Shown in pieces: positions 56,704-64,000 of a stretch of 64,000 nt of DNA. The notes beneath the pieces are model-generated. The model saw only the letters and a list, made by a program, of their open reading frames with translations, was not told the origin of the DNA and searched no databases. The stretch spans positions 404,454-468,453 of the forward strand of contig NZ_JACHGV010000003.1 in NCBI RefSeq assembly GCF_014202475.1. The letters are read 5' to 3'. The first letter of the stretch is position 1. Each line of letters begins with the position of its first letter. Both the position numbers and the translations under genes were made by a program. This DNA comes from Streptomyces paradoxus (lineage in GTDB: Bacteria > Actinomycetota > Actinomycetes > Streptomycetales > Streptomycetaceae).

Positions 56704-56856
56704 GCGGAACCGGAGATTTTGCGGACGGACCGGCCGGGTCGCGCGGCCCCGGCGCCCTGAACAGGGCGGACCGGCGGGACGTACTGGGGCCCGGCGGGCC
56801 GTACGGCACTACCGGAACATACGGATCGGTCGGAACGAGCAGGAACGGAAACGGAC

Positions 56857-57660
56857 ATGGGTGAACGGCAGAGCGACGGCGGGCTGCCCGGCCGTGGTTC
56901 CCGGCACGCCCTCCTCGACTCCGACGTGGAGGCGCTGATCGTCGCCTCCCTCATCCGGGAGGGCGTCGACGCGGGGGCCGAACAGCGGGCCGTGGCCGCC
57001 TTCCGGGCCGCCCGGGACGCCGGAGCCCTGCGGACGGGCACCCGCCGCCGGGACGACTGGCGTGCCCGGGAGCGGCGCTACCTGGGGCGCTCCCTGAGGA
57101 CGACGCTCTCCGTGCTGCTCGCCAGCCTCACGCTGGGCGGTGTCGCCGTGGCGGCGATCGGCGTGGCCGGATCGCCCGACGAGGGCACGAAGGACGCCCC
57201 CGAGCGCTCGCCCGCCCCGAGCAGCGCCCCGCGCGACCCGGCGCAGAAGCCTCCCCGCGCAAGCCACGGCCCCGGTACCGGCGCCGGCTCCTCGCCGGCT
57301 CACCCGGACCGGCCGGACCCCGCCCAGGACACCGAGGCCCACTGCAACGCCTACGAGCGGGCCGGGGGACGCGGCAGGGCCCTGGAGGCGACGGCCTGGC
57401 AGCGGCTCGTGGCCGCCGCGGGGGGTGAGAGGAACGTCACTGCGTACTGCGCCGAGCGGCTGGAGGAGCCGAAGGCCGGGAGCGGCGGTTCCGGGAACGA
57501 CGGCCCCGCCGACGGCGACGGTGCACCCGAAGCGAACGACGGCGCGGGCAACGCGCCGGGCAACGGCGCGGCCGACGGGCCGGACAACGGGGCGGGCAGG
57601 AGCGGGAGCGAGGGCAAGCGCTCGCAGTCCGACGGCCGGCCCAACGGCCGTCCCGAGTAA
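56857..57660 (+). CDS. Single-pass membrane partner of the first sigma factor
   Basis: Protein of 267 aa. A cytoplasmic segment (about 1-85) has LLDSDVEALIVASLIREG and AFRAARDAGALRTGTRRRDDW. One helix (about 86-108) follows, then a long Pro/Gly/Asp-rich outer region with a Cys-bearing core (AHCNAYERAGGRGRAL...VTAYCAERL). No zinc-binding anti-sigma motif is present. Position and layout suggest an atypical anti-sigma or signal partner, and the C-terminal Cys module also occurs in the second partner. Confidence 0.7.
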   Translation: MGERQSDGGLPGRGSRHALLDSDVEALIVASLIREGVDAGAEQRAVAAFRAARDAGALRTGTRRRDDWRARERRYLGRSLRTTLSVLLASLTLGGVAVAAIGVAGSPDEGTKDAPERSPAPSSAPRDPAQKPPRASHGPGTGAGSSPAHPDRPDPAQDTEAHCNAYERAGGRGRALEATAWQRLVAAAGGERNVTAYCAERLEEPKAGSGGSGNDGPADGDGAPEANDGAGNAPGNGAADGPDNGAGRSGSEGKRSQSDGRPNGRPE

Positions 57661-57974
57661 GGGATTCCACGAAGCGCCGACCGGCACCGCCGGGCGGGAG
57701 AGCGCGTCCGCCGGCACCTGCCTTGGCAACGGCCGAGGCCGCCACCCCCCACAGGAGAGGCCCCGGCCGTCGCGCGGCACGGGCCGCGCGGCGGCCCGTA
57801 CTTCCTACAGCGCCCGGTGTGCGTTTTCTGTCACACCCCGCCGCGTCACGGCTTAGTTGCATCTCGGACGGACATGGACGGGGAGTGGTTTCAGGTCGTA
57901 ACGTGCCATTCGCGCCAACGCGAAGGCGGTACGACCACCGCAACCACCTGCGGGCTTGTGACCGCAACCACCAA

Positions 57975-58718
57975 TTGAGCAACCACGACGGCGAGAACCC
58001 GGTCCGCGAGAGCGGCGCCGGTAGAGGCGCAGAAGGGCGCGCGGTGCTGGGGGACGACGCGGAGCTGACCGCCGCGGTGCGCGCGGCACAGGACGGAGAC
58101 GAGGACGCGTTCCGGACTGTGTACCGCACCGTTCACCCGCGGCTGCTCGGGTACGTACGCACGCTGGTCGGCGACCCCGACGCCGAGGACGTGACGTCCG
58201 AGGCGTGGCTCCAGATAGCCCGCGATCTGGAGCGGTTCACCGGCGACGCGGACCGGTTCCGCGGCTGGGCCGCCCGGATCGCCCGCAACCGAGCCCTGGA
58301 CCACATACGCATGCGCGGGCGTCGGCCCGCGATCGGTGGTGACGAGACCGAGCTGACCGGCCGGGCCGCCGAGTCGGACACCGCCGGCGAGGCCATCGAG
58401 GCGCTCGCCACCGACGGCGCGTTCTCCCTGATCTCCCGGCTGCCTCAGGACCAGGCCGAGGCGGTCGTCCTGCGCGTGGTGGTGGGGCTGGACGCGAAGA
58501 GCGCCGCCGAGACGCTCGGCAAGCGCCCGGGCGCGGTCCGCACGGCGGCGCACCGGGGTCTGAAGCGGCTCGCCGAACTGCTCGGCGACGACCCGCAGGC
58601 CGATCCGGAATCGGCAGGGGTGCTCGACGCCCTGCCGCCCCAGCGAGAACCGCGCGGCGGTGCCGTGACGTCCGCAGCTGTGACGCGTAGCGTTGCGCGG
58701 ACGCAGAAGGATGTGTGA
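57975..58718 (+). CDS. ECF-type RNA polymerase sigma factor (second of tandem pair)
   Basis: Protein of 247 aa from the TTG, or 224 aa from a GTG at 58044 with AGAAGGG before it. The codon bias is already coding-like from the TTG on. Region 2 (VRTLVGDPDAEDVTSEAWLQIARDLERFTGD...RNRALDHIRM) and region 4 (LPQDQAEAVVLRVVVGLDAKSAAETLGKRPGAVRTAAHRGLKRLAEL) are nearly the same as in the gene at 56086. The stop overlaps the next gene as TGATG. Confidence 0.9.
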   Translation: MSNHDGENPVRESGAGRGAEGRAVLGDDAELTAAVRAAQDGDEDAFRTVYRTVHPRLLGYVRTLVGDPDAEDVTSEAWLQIARDLERFTGDADRFRGWAARIARNRALDHIRMRGRRPAIGGDETELTGRAAESDTAGEAIEALATDGAFSLISRLPQDQAEAVVLRVVVGLDAKSAAETLGKRPGAVRTAAHRGLKRLAELLGDDPQADPESAGVLDALPPQREPRGGAVTSAAVTRSVARTQKDV

Positions 58719-59710
58719 TGGCCGACGAGCAGTACAGGTGGCTGGACCGCGAAACGGCGGAGCGTTTGCTGAGCGGAGAGCCACCCGGAGCTGTCGACGG
58801 CGTCGGCCGTGAGCAGGCCGAACACCTCGCCAGGGCCCTCCGCGCACTGTCCGCCGAACCCCCGCTGACCAGCGATGAACTCCCCGGCGAGGCCGCCGCG
58901 GTGGCCGCTTTCCGCAAGGCCCGCGCCGAGCGCGCGGACGCGACCGCGGCCCGTGCGGCCACCGGCGGACAGGACGCGGCCGGGATCACCGAAGCAGGTC
59001 TGGTCCGTATCGGGACCCCCGGCGGCAGCGGCGGCGGGACCGCACGCCGGCCCCGCTGGGCCCGTCCTGCGCGCTTCGCCCTGGCCGCCGTGCTGGCCGT
59101 CGGCATGGCCGGCGGGGTCGCCCTCGCGGCCGGAACCGGAGCCCTGAGGGCACCGTTCGGCGACGAGCCGGACCCCGGCGCCTCCGTCTCGGCCACCGTC
59201 ACGCACCCGGAACGCCCGCTGGTGTCGCCCTCGCCCAGCGACGCCGTACAGGGCGGCTCCACCCCCGACGACGCTCCGAGTGGCCCGCCGACGGGTGGGT
59301 CCGGTACCCGGGACCGGGACGAGCGGCGAGACGACGCGGCCCCGAAGCCGGACGGCCGTGAAGGCCGCCAGGGCGGCCACCGGGAGGAGATCACCTCCGC
59401 GTGCCGCGACCTCCGCGACGGCAGGCCGCTCGACCCCGACCGCAGGCGCGCCCTGCGGGACGCCGCGGACGGTCTGCGGGTGTGGAAGTACTGCAAGGGC
59501 GTCCTGTCCTCGGCCGCCCCCCGCTCGGAGGAGCACCGGCACGACGGCCGCGCCGACCAGGGCCGGCACCACGGCAAGGGCACGGATCGCGGCCGCGGCC
59601 AGGACCACAACCGGGACCACAACCGGGACCGGAAGCAGGACAAGGCCGAGGGGAAGAGCGACCGGAAGGCCGACCGGAAGGCCGATCAGGGCTCGGGGAA
59701 GAAGAACTGA
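58718..59710 (+). CDS. Single-pass membrane partner of the second sigma factor
   Basis: Protein of 330 aa. Cytoplasmic part (about 1-105) with WLDRETAERLLSGEPP and AAAVAAFRKARAERA, one helix (about 110-132), then a Ser/Pro/Asp-rich outer stretch, a two-Cys core (ITSACRDLRDGRPL...LRVWKYCKGVL) and a His/Asp/Arg/Lys-rich tail with DHNRD and RKAD repeats that could bind metal or anionic polymers. It overlaps the sigma stop (TGATG), so the two are made together. An anti-sigma role is inferred. Confidence 0.78.
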   Translation: MADEQYRWLDRETAERLLSGEPPGAVDGVGREQAEHLARALRALSAEPPLTSDELPGEAAAVAAFRKARAERADATAARAATGGQDAAGITEAGLVRIGTPGGSGGGTARRPRWARPARFALAAVLAVGMAGGVALAAGTGALRAPFGDEPDPGASVSATVTHPERPLVSPSPSDAVQGGSTPDDAPSGPPTGGSGTRDRDERRDDAAPKPDGREGRQGGHREEITSACRDLRDGRPLDPDRRRALRDAADGLRVWKYCKGVLSSAAPRSEEHRHDGRADQGRHHGKGTDRGRGQDHNRDHNRDRKQDKAEGKSDRKADRKADQGSGKKN

Positions 59711-59878
59711 CGGAAGCGCCTCGCACCGCGGTGACCTGCGGTTTCGCGCTCCCTGAAAAAACTCCGGCCGAGGGTGTGACGTTTTCGGCCGCCAGGGCGC
59801 AGTAATGAGTGAGCCGACTGGTCATCGGCCGTCGCACAGAGCCGGGGTTCCCCCCGTACCTACGGCTCGTGCACCTGA

Positions 59879-59915
59879 GCGCGGGCGGGACACGTTCCCC
59901 CGGTCCCGCCCGCGC
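59879..59915. terminator. Terminator between convergent genes
   Basis: Perfect 13-base arms (59879-59891 and 59903-59915, GCGCGGGCGGGAC) around an 11-base loop. It separates the sigma-partner gene from the L,D-transpeptidase and may act in both directions. Confidence 0.8.
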
Positions 59916-59936
59916 CCCAACTCCCTCTCCCCGCTG

Positions 59937-60800
59937 TCACCAGGACACGACGACCTTGTCGCCGTTGCGGACCTGCGCGTACAGCTCCGCGATCGCCGCC
60001 TCGTCCCGCACGTTGACGCAGCCGTGCGAGGCGCCCGCGTAGCCCCGGGCGGCGAAGTCCGCCGAGAAGTGCACGGCCTGGCCGCCGCTGAAGAACATCG
60101 CGTAGGGCATGGGCGAGTCGTACAGCGTCGAGACGTGGTCGCGGGACTTCCAGTAGACGGCGAAGACGCCCTCCCGGGTCGGTGTGTACTGCGAGCCGAA
60201 GCGGACCGCCATCGTCGACACGGTCCGCCCGTCGACCATCCAGCGCAGCGTCCTGCTGGTCTTGTCGATGCAGAGCACCCGGCCGGTCCGGCAGCGCGCG
60301 TCCGGCGGGTCGGCCCGCTGGCCGCCCATCAGATACAGGTCCCACCGGCCCGGCTCGCGCGTCATGCGCAGCAGCCGCCGCCAGGTGACGGCGTCGGTCT
60401 TCCCGGTGCGCGGCAGCCCGCGCTTGCCCTGGAAGCCGCTCACCGCCCGCTCCGTCGGCTCGTCGTACGTGCCCGTCGGCCCCTCGAACAGCCAGGCGAC
60501 CTGCCGCAGCCGGGCCTGGAGCTCCCGCACGTCCCGGCCGGTGTCGCCGCGGGACCACAGCACGCGGGGCGGGGCGGCAGCGGTATGGGGCTTGTCGTCG
60601 CCCGAAGGCGGAGCCGGCTCCGGCCCGCCGTCGTCACCGGCGGGCGTGCGGCCCGGGGACGGGGTGCCGCTGGGCAGCTCGATGTGCACCGGCGATCGGC
60701 GTTTGCCCTGGCCGTCGGGGGTCTGCACCGTGCAGCCGGTCAGCGCGGCCAGCACGGCGAGTCCCGCTGCGAACGCTCTCCCCATGCCCGTACTACGCAC
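59937..60800 (-). CDS. L,D-transpeptidase lipoprotein with peptidoglycan-binding domain
   Basis: Protein of 287 aa. The lipobox is ALTGC. A peptidoglycan-binding-1 domain (about 88-150: [39 protein letters not shown]) precedes the YkuD domain, with catalytic Cys in [10 protein letters not shown] and upstream His in AVHFSADF. It would form 3-3 cross-links or attach proteins to peptidoglycan. The GTG at 60800 has a G-run ribosome site; an ATG five codons later is possible. Confidence 0.9.
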   Translation of the reverse strand: MRSTGMGRAFAAGLAVLAALTGCTVQTPDGQGKRRSPVHIELPSGTPSPGRTPAGDDGGPEPAPPSGDDKPHTAAAPPRVLWSRGDTGRDVRELQARLRQVAWLFEGPTGTYDEPTERAVSGFQGKRGLPRTGKTDAVTWRRLLRMTREPGRWDLYLMGGQRADPPDARCRTGRVLCIDKTSRTLRWMVDGRTVSTMAVRFGSQYTPTREGVFAVYWKSRDHVSTLYDSPMPYAMFFSGGQAVHFSADFAARGYAGASHGCVNVRDEAAIAELYAQVRNGDKVVVSW

Positions 60801-60938
60801 ACGGCCCCCCGCTCGTCTCACCGGTGTGCCCGGATGTCACCTGAGATGTTCCCCGGGCGTGACCCGCCGCGAACCAGGAGGCATGGTGGTGAGCGAGGTC
60901 ACTGCTCGGGGTCACTGCTCAGCGGGAGGCAATCCACC

Positions 60939-62519
60939 ATGGCGCGTGAGTCGGAGTCCGGACTGCCCATCGAGCCGGTCTACGGGCCGCGGGCCCTCGA
61001 GGGCTGGGATCCCGCGGAGAAGCTGGGGGAGCCGGGGGCGTACCCGTACACCCGCGGTGTGTACCCGTCGATGTACACGGGCCGTCCCTGGACGATGCGC
61101 CAGTACGCGGGTTTCGGCACGGCCGCGGAGTCCAACGCCCGTTACCGGCAACTGATCGCGCACGGGACGACGGGTCTGTCGGTCGCCTTCGACCTGCCCA
61201 CCCAGATGGGCCACGACTCCGACGCCCCGATCGCGCACGGCGAGGTCGGCAAGGTGGGTGTGGCCATCGACTCGATCGAGGACATGCGGGTGCTGTTCGG
61301 CGGGATCCCGCTGGACCAGGTCTCGACGTCGATGACGATCAACGCCCCGGCGGCCCTGCTGCTGCTCCTGTACCAGCTGGTCGCGGAGGAGCAGGGCGTC
61401 GGCGCGGATCGGCTGACGGGCACGATCCAGAACGACGTGCTGAAGGAGTACATCGCCCGGGGCACCTACATCTTCCCTCCGAAGCCGTCGCTGCGGCTGA
61501 TCGCGGACATCTTCCGGTACTGCCGGGCCGAGATCCCGAAGTGGAACACCATCTCGATCTCCGGCTACCACATGGCCGAGGCGGGGGCCTCGCCCGCGCA
61601 GGAGATCGCCTTCACCCTGGCCGACGGCGTCGAGTACGTGCGCACCGCCGTGGCCGCCGGCATGGACGTGGACGATTTCGCCCCGCGGCTGTCGTTCTTC
61701 TTCGTGGCACGGACCACGATCCTGGAGGAGGTCGCGAAGTTCCGTGCCGCGCGGCGGATCTGGGCGCGGGTGATGCGTGAGGAGTTCGGGGCGCGGGACC
61801 CGAAGTCGCTGATGCTGCGTTTCCACACGCAGACGGCCGGGGTGCAGCTGACGGCCCAGCAGCCCGAGGTGAACCTGGTCCGGGTCGCCGTGCAGGGCCT
61901 GGCCGCGGTGCTGGGCGGGACACAGTCGCTGCACACCAACTCCTTCGACGAGGCCATCGCCCTGCCCACCGACAAGTCGGCCCGCCTGGCCCTGCGCACC
62001 CAGCAGGTCCTCGCCCACGAAACCGACGTGACCGCGACCGTCGACCCCTTCGCCGGGTCCTACGTCATCGAGAAGATGACCGACGACCTCGAAGCCGCGG
62101 CCCTTGCGCTGATGGCCAGGGTCGAGGACCTCGGCGGCGCCGTCGACGCCATCGAGCACGGCTTCCAGAAGAACGAGATCGAACGCAACGCCTACCGCAT
62201 CGCCCAGGAAACCGACTCCGGAGAACGGGTCGTCGTCGGCGTCAACCGCTTCCAGCTCGATGAGGAAGAGCCCTACGAGCCGCTGCGCGTCGACCCCGCC
62301 ATCGAGGCCCGGCAGGCCGAACGCCTGGCCAGGCTGCGCGCGGAGCGCGACCAGCCGGCCGTGGACGCGGCCCTGGCGGCGCTGAAGAAGGCCGCCGAGG
62401 GCGACGACAACGTCCTCTACCCCATGAAGGAGGCCCTGCGGGCCCGCGCCACCGTCGGCGAGGTCTGCAACGCCCTGCGCGAGGTGTGGGGGGCCTACGT
62501 CCCGTCGGACGCCTTCTGA
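60939..62519 (+). CDS. Methylmalonyl-CoA mutase-type large subunit without B12-binding domain
   Basis: Protein of 526 aa, only the TIM-barrel half of an acyl-CoA mutase. In [15 protein letters not shown], Tyr46 aligns with the methylmalonyl-CoA mutase active-site Tyr. In [13 protein letters not shown], Arg174 aligns with its substrate-carboxylate Arg. Isobutyryl-CoA mutase has Phe and Gln there, so a dicarboxylic CoA ester is favoured. The cobalamin domain, normally fused in about 700 aa enzymes, must come from a separate gene not in this window. The ATG has GGGAGG before it. Confidence 0.88.
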   Translation: MARESESGLPIEPVYGPRALEGWDPAEKLGEPGAYPYTRGVYPSMYTGRPWTMRQYAGFGTAAESNARYRQLIAHGTTGLSVAFDLPTQMGHDSDAPIAHGEVGKVGVAIDSIEDMRVLFGGIPLDQVSTSMTINAPAALLLLLYQLVAEEQGVGADRLTGTIQNDVLKEYIARGTYIFPPKPSLRLIADIFRYCRAEIPKWNTISISGYHMAEAGASPAQEIAFTLADGVEYVRTAVAAGMDVDDFAPRLSFFFVARTTILEEVAKFRAARRIWARVMREEFGARDPKSLMLRFHTQTAGVQLTAQQPEVNLVRVAVQGLAAVLGGTQSLHTNSFDEAIALPTDKSARLALRTQQVLAHETDVTATVDPFAGSYVIEKMTDDLEAAALALMARVEDLGGAVDAIEHGFQKNEIERNAYRIAQETDSGERVVVGVNRFQLDEEEPYEPLRVDPAIEARQAERLARLRAERDQPAVDAALAALKKAAEGDDNVLYPMKEALRARATVGEVCNALREVWGAYVPSDAF

Positions 62520-62567
62520 CCGACAGTCGGGGCAGGGATGTCGGACCCGCGTGCGACACTCTTGCGC

Positions 62568-63215
62568 ATGTTCGGCGTCATTGATCTGCCCACCTACCTG
62601 GCGGGCCTCGCCCTGATCGTCCTGCTGCCCGGTCCCAACTCGCTGTACGTGCTGTCCGTGGCCGCCCGCCGTGGCGTGCGTGCCGGGTACAGCGGCGCTG
62701 CCGGAGTCTGGTGCGGGGACACGGTGCTGATGACGCTGTCCGCGGCCGGGGTCGCCTCGCTGCTCCAGGCGAACGCCGTGTTGTTCGCCGTCGTCAAGTA
62801 CGCGGGGGCCGGATATCTGACCTGGCTGGCCGTCGGCATGCTGCGGGCCGCGTGGGGCATGTGGCGGGAGCGCGGGGAGCGGACCGCCGGTGCCGAGGCG
62901 CCCGTGCCCGCCGGGGAGCGGCCCTTCCGCCGCGCCTTCGTCGTCAGCCTGTTCAATCCCAAGGCGATCCTCTTCTTCGTCGCCTTCTTCGTGCAGTTCG
63001 TGGATCTGGCCTACGCCTATCCCGCCCTGTCCTTCGTCGTCCTCGGCGTCCTCGCGCAGCTCGCCAGCGTGCTCTACCTCAGCGCGCTGATATTCGGCGG
63101 CACCAGGCTGGCCGCCGCCTTCCGCCGCCGCAGGCGCCTGTCGGCGGGGGCGACTTCGGCGGCGGGCGCGCTGTTCCTGGGGTTCGCGGTGAAGCTGTCG
63201 CTGGCGGGTCCGTAG
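62568..63215 (+). CDS. LysE/RhtB-family amino acid exporter
   Basis: Protein of 215 aa with six helices and the family start LIVLLPGPNSLYVLSVAARRG, plus SLFNPKAILFFVAFF. It is probably an amino acid or analogue exporter. The ATG at 62568 is called because the family begins close to it; an ATG at 62538 with a G-rich site would add 10 residues. Two hairpins follow. Confidence 0.87.
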   Translation: MFGVIDLPTYLAGLALIVLLPGPNSLYVLSVAARRGVRAGYSGAAGVWCGDTVLMTLSAAGVASLLQANAVLFAVVKYAGAGYLTWLAVGMLRAAWGMWRERGERTAGAEAPVPAGERPFRRAFVVSLFNPKAILFFVAFFVQFVDLAYAYPALSFVVLGVLAQLASVLYLSALIFGGTRLAAAFRRRRRLSAGATSAAGALFLGFAVKLSLAGP

Positions 63216-63245
63216 GCCAAGCCCGGTCAGGCCCCGTCGCACCGG

Positions 63246-63270
63246 CCGAAGCGGGCCCGGGCCGCTTCGG
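63246..63270 (+). terminator. Hairpin after the LysE gene
   Basis: Arms CCGAAGCGG (63246-63254) and CCGCTTCGG (63262-63270) with a 7-base loop, 30 bases past the stop. Confidence 0.65.
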
Positions 63271-63294
63271 GCCTCGTGGGTGAGGGACGACGAA

Positions 63295-63343
63295 CGCGCC
63301 CGCCCGATGGCCGACTTCGTCCTGTCGGCCCCAGGCGGGCGCG
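63295..63343. terminator. Long two-part hairpin between convergent genes
   Basis: Outer arms CGCGCCCGCC (63295-63304) and GGCGGGCGCG (63334-63343) enclose an inner stem GGCCGAC/GTCGGCC (63309-63315, 63324-63330). It sits 3 bases from the end of the methyltransferase gene and can serve as its terminator. Confidence 0.75.
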
Positions 63344-63345
63344 CG

Positions 63346-64000
63346 TCAGGACCGTTTCGCGCGGGCCCGGCGCACGGCGCGGGTGATCACGGGCGGGAGC
63401 AGGTCCTTGGCGAGCCGGCGGGCCCGGGAGGGAGCGGGCCGGGCCGGGCGCGCCGCGGCCGACTCGGCGACCCGGGGAGCGGGGGCCGGCGCGGCCACGG
63501 GCTCCACGTAGTGCCGTGAGGGCGGGAAGGGCGGCGGCTTCATGCCCCGTGAGCGGGTCCGGATCAGCCGGTGCCCGGCCGCCTCCTGCACGCTCAGCCC
63601 GACGTCCGGGCGCTGCCGCAGCATCTCCAGCAGTTCCTCCTGGAGCGGCTCCGGATCGCCCCAGGTGGCGTACATCTTCTGCGTGCTGAGACAGATCGGG
63701 CGCAGACCGCGGTTGAGGACGGCCTCCCAGGCGGCGACCGAGACACCCGGGGTGTGCTCGGACCGGAAGTCGTCCAGGACCACCACACCCTCGGGCAGCA
63801 GGATGTCGTGGGCCGCGCCGATGTCGCCGTGCACGTGCTCGTACAGGTGCGAGGCGTCGATGTGGATGAAGCGGCAGGTGTCCGGGGCCACCTTCTCGTC
63901 CACCAGGGAGCTGGGGCCGGTGATCACCGTCGGCAGGGTGTCGTGGAAGGCGAGGTAGTTCCGCTCGAACGCCTGCTGGGTGAGCGAGGCGTACGACTGC
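63346..64000 (-). CDS. Class I SAM-dependent methyltransferase (5' end outside window)
   Basis: The open frame enters from the right edge (QSYASLTQQAFERNYLAFHD) and about 217 residues are visible. CRFIHIDASHLYEHVHGDIG...LLPEGVVVLDDF is the post-motif region of Methyltransf_24-type enzymes, which often act on sugars or glycans. The tail is Pro/Ala-rich and then strongly basic (RARRLAKDLLPPVITRAVRRARAKRS), suggesting membrane or nucleic-acid contact. The SAM-binding start of the domain lies beyond the window, so the substrate cannot be guessed. Confidence 0.8.
   Translation of the reverse strand, partial: QSYASLTQQAFERNYLAFHDTLPTVITGPSSLVDEKVAPDTCRFIHIDASHLYEHVHGDIGAAHDILLPEGVVVLDDFRSEHTPGVSVAAWEAVLNRGLRPICLSTQKMYATWGDPEPLQEELLEMLRQRPDVGLSVQEAAGHRLIRTRSRGMKPPPFPPSRHYVEPVAAPAPAPRVAESAAARPARPAPSRARRLAKDLLPPVITRAVRRARAKRS

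Noticed and set aside
60939-62519. Isobutyryl-CoA mutase IcmA
   Set aside because: Active-site residues are Tyr and Arg, not the Phe and Gln expected for isobutyryl-CoA.

Overview
The window is high-GC actinobacterial DNA and reads as a Streptomyces core chromosome segment. The support is strong third-position GC, GTG/TTG starts, GTGA and ATGA overlaps between genes, many membrane or lipoprotein regulators, and a gene order (folD, mdh, betaine genes, glyA, trpS, an SCO4848-type membrane gene, sdhCDAB) that I recall from the S. coelicolor SCO482x-487x region. That comparison is from memory, not from a search. I saw no tRNA, rRNA, CRISPR array, insertion sequence or prophage.

Region 1 (1-7.6 kb): an ALF-repeat secreted protein cut by the window edge; a membrane Ser/Thr kinase fused to a lysozyme-like outer domain, preceded by a tiny coupled ORF; a Pro/Gly/Tyr-rich membrane protein; folD with a DUF3017 membrane gene; a membrane-anchored XRE-type regulator; and mdh with a palindrome in its leader. 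Region 2 (7.7-15 kb): a choline to glycine betaine operon (betaine aldehyde dehydrogenase, choline oxidoreductase, and an ABC importer with a tandem-fused permease). Region 3 (15-18.6 kb): a MocR-type regulator flanked by three AhpD-like paralogues and a PEP mutase/isocitrate lyase-like enzyme.

Region 4 (18.6-27.1 kb) is the most cluster-like part. It is a six-gene minus-strand operon holding an ABM-domain membrane protein, a fused aminodeoxychorismate synthase, a benzoate-CoA-ligase-like enzyme, a second AMP-forming ligase, an aromatic-ring-hydroxylase-like flavoprotein and an aminodeoxychorismate lyase. It would make and activate 4-aminobenzoate or a derivative, yet no PKS or NRPS gene lies beside it.

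Region 5 (27.1-33.8 kb): a DMT-type exporter, a YgiB/YgiC-like pair (lipoprotein plus glutathionylspermidine-synthase-like ATP-grasp protein), a ZTP riboswitch before glyA, trpS and a 2H phosphoesterase. Region 6 (33.8-40.2 kb): what looks like a full decaprenylphosphoryl-arabinose module (DprE2, DprE1, PAP2 phosphatase, UbiA-type transferase, GtrA flippase-like), followed by YihY and a D-Ala-D-Ala carboxypeptidase. Region 7 (40.2-46.8 kb): an SCO4848-type membrane gene, a metallophosphoesterase, a peptide-binding protein, and a TetR/DCC/membrane gene set with two matching palindromic operators, next to decayed gene remnants and a Uma2 nuclease.

Region 8 (46.8-64 kb): sdhCDAB, an OHCU-decarboxylase-like protein without the usual catalytic His motif, a family 20 hexosaminidase, three uncharacterised genes, a PGRP amidase, two tandem ECF sigma/membrane-partner pairs, an L,D-transpeptidase lipoprotein, a B12-domainless acyl-CoA mutase, a LysE exporter and a truncated methyltransferase.
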